Assembly (NCBI GenBank): GCA_036435485.1
Contig: CM071596.1
Span: forward strand, 138,285,001 to 138,349,000
Length of the DNA: 64,000 bases
Reading direction: 5' to 3'
From: Saposhnikovia divaricata
Taxonomy: Eukaryota > Streptophyta > Magnoliopsida > Apiales > Apiaceae
Positions 59,351-64,000 of this stretch are shown here, piece after piece. The position numbers were made by a program, and so were the translations under genes. How positions within the stretch are numbered: position 1 is the first letter of the stretch; the number at the start of each line of letters is the position of its first letter. A model generated the notes under the pieces. It was not told where the DNA came from and did no database searches. It saw only the letters and a program-made list of their open reading frames with translations.

Positions 59351-60755
59351 TGTTAGGTCCAATAAGATTGTAGAAGGGGGGTTGAATACAATCTATATCA
59401 TTTTCTCCAAATTTATTCGTTAAACAATTTTCACTTAAACGAATATTTTGTGCGGAATAATATAACACAAATTTCAAGTTGAATATAACAATATATTAAC
59501 TTGATGGGTGTTACAAAATCAGTACAAGTGATTATCAAGAAATTAATAACTAATTAGAAAATTCGACATGAACTTTTCTAATTTAGTTAATAAAAATCAA
59601 GATATCAAGTCAAGAACTAGGAAACTTAATTCGCTAGTAATACACAAGTCACAAATAATCAAGTTCCAATGGATACAATTTTTGTTACAAGGAACTCAAG
59701 AATTTATGGCAATTTAATTGAGCTTGAAAGATGAGAGAGAGATATAATATGTTGGCTTTTCTTTCCTTCTTGTTTTCCTGCCCGTGTATGTCTATGTGTT
59801 GTATATTTGCTTCTGCTGGTTTCTGTCCATTTTATAGCAATGTTAGATATTTGCTGCCACCATGACATAATTTGTTCCATGACATAACTTGTATATCTCG
59901 GTATGACAAAAACCTTGTCATGACATAACTTGAGTAGCTCGGTATGACAAAAACCTTGTCATGACATAACTTCATAATTCGGTATGACATAATATGTGTT
60001 ATGACATACTCTCAGAATTCGATATGACATAATCTGATCATGACATAATCTGATCTTCAACTCAGAATGACATAAACCTCACGTTTTCTGTCAACATGAC
60101 ATAATCTGTGCAGCACTATTCCAATATGACATAATCTCAGCTTTTCACATTTATTTTTTTATGTCATAGAAACCTTATTAATTATTTAATGATTAATTAA
60201 TTAATTCAGACTTAATTGACACAATAAGTAATTTAATAAATAAATTAATTCTTTTTGAATTAATTCATTAATTAAATAAACTATAAGGATTTATATCAAT
60301 TAAAGGTGAACTAATTAAAATCAATAAATACTTAATTTACCTCAATGAACCACTGTTAGTAGTGAATAATTTCCACTGGATAATTGTTGACGTTCGATGT
60401 ACTGTCTGGTTCATGAACGACTAACTCCAATTTCTATTCTTCACTTTGACTCTCAGTTGTGATCCATGTACTTTCTCAACACACTTTAATTCCTCTTGTA
60501 CTGATGTTGTCTCCATAGAATCTCTTGTCACTGCAAATAAAATCCAATTGCATTAATGCTACACCAAGGCTTGATCAGTTGTCTGAATCTTCTTTCGGTG
60601 TAAAACATCAAAACTATAGATTGACATTTTTCTTTCTTCTGACAGATATCACTATCTGAGATTCCTGTGACAGTTATCATTAATTACTTATTACAATCTA
60701 ATTTAAGTTGAGTTGTATCCTCGAAATACAAATAGGCTGAGTCATATGCCTTTCA
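59351..60755 (-). mobile_element. SIRE-type solo LTR
   Basis: 1405 bp with plus-strand ends TGTTAGGTCC..CATATGCCTTTCA, flanked by GCTTT at 59346-59350 and 60756-60760. The flanks on both sides belong to the interior of the LTR-C element, and no internal Copia sequence is attached, so this is a solo LTR. Its left end shares GTAGAAGGGGGGTTGAATAC with the SIRE-1 LTR and its last 22 bases equal the LTR stub of SIRE-2 at 61342-61363, so it is from the SIRE-2 family. Solo LTRs arise by recombination between the two LTRs of one element. Confidence 0.82.
59863..60140. repeat. CATGACATAA repeats in the solo LTR
   Basis: A dozen or so copies of ATGACATAA or ATGACAAAA, partly arranged as 52-53 bp units (TCATGACATAACTTG..CGGTATGACAAAAACCTTG). 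Such arrays in U3 can act as promoter elements in other LTRs; here that is inference. Confidence 0.85.
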
Positions 60756-61341
60756 GCTTTGTATATTAGATATACTTAAACACAATCCTATTCTTTCCGA
60801 AATATCTCTATTTTTTAGAAATACTCGATTCCACTTTATCTACGAAAATTTTGTGATTCTTGAACTCTTTTCATTTTTCCTGTATATTTAATTTTCTTTA
60901 TTCAAATTGGGTTGAACAACCCTATATATATAGGGGATTCAGGGACATCCTATCTTTGTGATAGAAGTCTGGTTGGACGCCACTGATTATGTTTGTCATG
61001 AAAGTACTAAAGGTTGGCCACCTTTTTGTACTAGGGCGGTTGACCTAATTGACAAATGCAACCTTATAAAAGTTCAATGATCATATTGATCTCTCGGTTA
61101 AATTCTTTTACGAAAATACTTTTTAAACAAAACTCAGCCTATATTCACACATGTTGATACTTACTCATCTTATTAAATTCGTTTCACTAGAAACCCTTAT
61201 GATTCTTAAAGCTGTCAGTGATTGGAAGTTGCAAAGGTATGTACACGACGATATTTTAAGTGGTTAAGGTTATATATACGACAACGAAGAGTTGGTTGAG
61301 CAAGTTTAAGATGATGATATTACAATAAGGATTGAATATTC
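60756..61341 (+). other. LTR-C element interior, second part
   Basis: Continues after the solo LTR. No ORF. A block at about 60945-61100 (GGACGCC, then TGTCATG.., ATCATATTGATCTCT) parallels the LARD-A interior near 19010-19095, supporting a common chromovirus-like origin. The expected 3' LTR of this element is missing; it ends abruptly at the SIRE-2 LTR stub. Confidence 0.6.
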
Positions 61342-61363
61342 AGGCTGAGTCATATGCCTTTCA

Positions 61364-61380
61364 ATCTCCCCCTATTTGTT
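61364..61380 (-). other. SIRE-2 polypurine tract
   Basis: Minus strand AACAAATAGGGGGAGAT directly before the LTR start TGAAAGGC. Confidence 0.88.
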
Positions 61381-61621
61381 TGTTAAAAATTAACAAGCAA
61401 ATTCCTAGAGGATAACTCAACTAACTCAACTTAAACTAGTAAAAGATAAAACTGTAATTGCAAAGTAAATAATGAAAAACTGTTCTGGTTTATCTTTAAC
61501 ATTTCCAGATTCAAACTTAAAAGATAAATACAAGATAGATGATCCTCTAGACTGATCATACTTCACATTAACCTATCTTGTTCTATTTAAGCTCTAAAGA
61601 TATAACATGTAGAGCAGTTCT

Positions 61622-64000
61622 TCACTTCGGACTGTCTTCCCTTCTGAATTCTCCTTCTTCAGGTTCATCTGTGACTTGAAGTTTCTTGTGCAAATCAGAA
61701 TCAACAAGACGCTCTCTTCTTGACGACAATCCTTGAGGTAAGATTAAAAGAATTCCAAGCTTTTTTCTCAGTTCACCTTGAAATTTCTTGTAATCTTTTA
61801 TATTCGTTTGTGCATAGGATCGAATGTGATCTGCAACTATTACCTTTTCTTCAGTCAAGAATCCATGATTTTTGAGAGCATATTCAGCATATACCAAGTG
61901 TTTTGCATGATGTTCATATAACTCATCTGTCTGAAGATTGATTGAATGAAGTATCTCTCCCTTAAGAAATTTTACTTGTGGAGGATCCTTAATCACTTCT
62001 GGTCCAGCTCTTTCAGCAAATTCTTTGAACTTTTCATGTAGCAAAACACCTAGCTCAGACGATGTTCTCACTTTAGGCCTAAGTACCTAAATCTCTGTCA
62101 GCGATCTGTCATAAAAGAACTGAATAGATACTCTGAAAGTTCCAACATTATGACAATCCACAAATATTACCAGCTCATCAGATTTGGGATCAAATGCAGT
62201 AGTTATCCTGATGACTTCTACCTTTAAGGCCCTTATATACATATCATGAATTGGATTTGCCAATTTAAATTCCTCAAGAATTTCTCCAAGACGACGATCT
62301 TCATAATCAGAACTCTGAGGTGAATCAATTTCTTTTTGAGCACGTTCCTATTTGTCTCCACTCTTGAGTCTGATATACATCTTTCTTGCTTCAAGCTTCT
62401 GAGCATGTTGCATTTGAAGAGCTTCCTTTTCAGCCTTTTGAAGCCTTTCATTATGAGCTATCTGTTCTAGTGTCTTTTTGAGTCTTTCATCTCTCATAGA
62501 CAGATTGGCTTCATTCTGTTCAAGTTCTGGATTGGCTTCAAAATCCATTCTTTGGAGTTCAGCAGGATCAGGAACTAGAATCTCTTCATCATCCCAGAAA
62601 TTGAGATCCGGTTGACCAAACTCTTCACCATCATCTGAAAAGTCCAAATCAGCAAAAATATCAAGGTTATCAGGTTCACCTGAGTAGTAATAACCTTCTG
62701 TAGTGTTATCCTCCTGTGCTGTTTGAGCTTTCTTTCCCTTGTCACTTGTATCTTCAACTTGTTTATCAAATTTTGATTTACTTGCACTTGCTCCCCCTCT
62801 AGATTTCTCCCCCTTAGTTGAGGAATCCTCTACAGTTCTGTGGCTTGGGTCATCTTCACCATCACCTTCAAAGAATCTCACCTCTTCTGGTGTAGTAGAG
62901 TGAGTTCTGCTGATGATGTTATACAAGTGTCTTAACCCTTTAGCTTGATAAGCAGTTTGGCTTTCAATTTGACTTAGTCGATGGCCAGTGGATAAATGAT
63001 TCTCATTTACTTCTTTCTGCAGATCTTCCATTTGACTTGATATAGAAGTGATAATGAGATCTTGAGCCACTGTGACATCTCCAGAATCTTCGATCACTTG
63101 TTGCTGCGAGAGTTTAATTGCATTGATCTTGTTGTTGAAGATAGTTCTCATGTTATCCATGTCAAACCTTAAGTTTTTATTGTCTTCTTCAGCTTGAGCA
63201 AGACTTTCTTTCATTTGATTCAATTCTGCCATGAGAGAAAGAGTGTATGTGTCATTGTGTGCGCTCACCTCACTAGCTCTCTGAGTATCACTAATCTCAC
63301 GTGCACGTGTTTCACTCAGTTTAGAGGTGATCCTCACATCACTCCTCTCATGTTCCAAAGCTGCTTCCATTGTACCTGCAGGTAAAATCACCCTAGCCTT
63401 CTCTTGGAAGGTCAGTGGTGGTGCAATGGGAGTTCGCAAATCCCTAACCACAGTCATTTCTGTCATGTCAGTTGGAATTGAGGTCTGAATTGCTTCAGTG
63501 ACAGAAAGACTGAGTTGCCTTCCACCTTCTCCAGTTGAAACTGCGAGTGGAAAATCCCTTGAGGGAGCCAGGAATGTTCCTCCTAGGAGGGGAGATGATG
63601 ATTCTATTATCAGTGGCTCAGAATCAAGATTTCCCTCATTAGCCTGTGAAGGCTCCTCTACCGTGACAATGGTAGGCACTGTTTCAGTTCCTATGTGCTC
63701 TCCTCGCTGAGTGTCCCTATCTTCATTCATTTCTACATGTTCTCCCATTGTTAGTAATAACAGTGGGGTTGTGCTTGACACTTTAAAGGATGCCATGGCC
63801 GACTGGCGAAATTCAATGGACTCATCCTGTTGAGAGAATGGTTCCAGTAACTGTTCATTCGCCATATCAAAGTCCATATCCTGTTGGGAGGATATGGATG
63901 AGCTTACAGTTGCCTCAGGTTCATATCTACTCTTCTTTAGTAGAGGCAGAGCTGTGGGTTCACTCACTTCATCACTACTTCTTGCACTTCTTTTAGGCTG
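61622..64000 (-). pseudogene. SIRE-2 third (envelope-like position) ORF with two in-frame TAG stops
   Basis: One minus-strand frame is continuous from the right edge to a stop at 61622, broken only by TAG at 62348-62350 and TAG at 62087-62089. It is open at 64000, so its start is outside the window. The N-terminal part is Ser/Glu-rich and low complexity. Coiled-coil stretches lie in SLMAELNQMKESLAQ..NNKINAIKL and again in LKKTLEQIAHNERLQKAEKEAL, with an acidic segment (NLDIFADLDFSDDGEEF) between. The last 150 residues are Lys/Glu-rich and probably helical. No zinc knuckle, protease, RT or integrase motif is present. Position next to the polypurine tract matches the envelope-like ORF of SIRE elements; I see no clear membrane segment in the visible part, so an envelope role is not shown. 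The two stops may be decay or suppressible stops. Confidence 0.72.

Larger units (their letters stand above)
61342..64000 (-). mobile_element. SIRE-2: 3' end of a SIRE-type Copia element, runs off the window
   Basis: From right to left: a long third ORF, a polypurine tract (61364-61380) and only 22 bp of 3' LTR (61342-61363). The LTR bases equal the end of the solo LTR at 60734-60755. A third ORF between pol and the 3' LTR is a known mark of SIRE/Maximus elements. Gag and pol would lie beyond 64000. Confidence 0.8.

Noticed and set aside
59351..61363. A single 2-kb 3' LTR of SIRE-2
   Set aside because: GCTTT flanks 59351-60755 and the 22-bp LTR end occurs twice, which fits a solo LTR plus a truncated LTR better.
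1..64000. A host gene, or a new defence or mobile system other than LTR retrotransposons
   Set aside because: Every coding-like segment of note fits gag, protease, integrase, RT, RNase H or a SIRE third ORF, and no plant gene structure was recognised.

Overview
The window reads as intergenic heterochromatin of a flowering plant with a large, retrotransposon-rich genome. A eudicot, perhaps an asterid, is only a guess from the element families. The DNA is AT-rich. I found no host gene, tRNA, rRNA or CRISPR array. Nearly all of the 64 kb can be assigned to LTR retrotransposons, their LTRs and their broken remains, inserted into one another.

Layout, left block (1-38201), from outside in. (1) SIRE-1, a degraded Copia element of SIRE/Maximus type on the minus strand, occupies 1-1036 and 31919-35947; its own left end lies outside the window. 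(2) GYP-1 (1037-31918, minus) is inserted in the SIRE-1 integrase, with target-site duplication (TSD) CTGCC. It is a Gypsy element that keeps gag and protease but has no reverse transcriptase, RNase H or integrase. (3) LARD-A (6517-24225, plus) is inserted in the GYP-1 protease region (TSD CTTAA). It has 3.8 kb LTRs and a 2.2 kb degenerate interior. (4) COP-1 (9330-17205, minus) is inserted in the 5' LTR of LARD-A (TSD ATATA). It is an intact, young Copia element with one 1314-codon gag-pol ORF. At 35948-38201 SIRE-1 abuts a truncated LTR of a further family (LTR-C, minus), which itself abuts a gag of another Gypsy element (GYP-D, plus). The full nest may therefore be six deep, but only the inner three insertions have both junctions in view.

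Right block (38202-64000). GYP-D gag and protease remnants (38202-39084 and 53748-54565) are split by LARD-B (39085-53742, minus, TSD GTTGA), which has 4.5-4.6 kb LTRs and a 5.5 kb decayed interior with Tekay/Del-like pol fragments. A second LTR-C copy with its primer-binding site (54566-59345, plus) then interrupts the GYP-D protease. Its interior carries a SIRE-type solo LTR (59351-60755, TSD GCTTT). From 61342 to the right edge lies the 3' end of a second SIRE-type element (SIRE-2, minus): a 22-bp stub of its 3' LTR, a polypurine tract, and a long third ORF with two in-frame TAG stops.

Function. COP-1 is the only element that looks capable of moving by itself. GYP-1, LARD-A and LARD-B could only have moved with enzymes supplied in trans. 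LARD-A, LARD-B and LTR-C share LTR terminal sequence and a palindromic 19-mer (LARD-A/LARD-B), so they look like branches of one chromovirus-like group. All boundaries were read by eye from terminal TG..CA, primer-binding site, polypurine tract and TSD; no database search was run.
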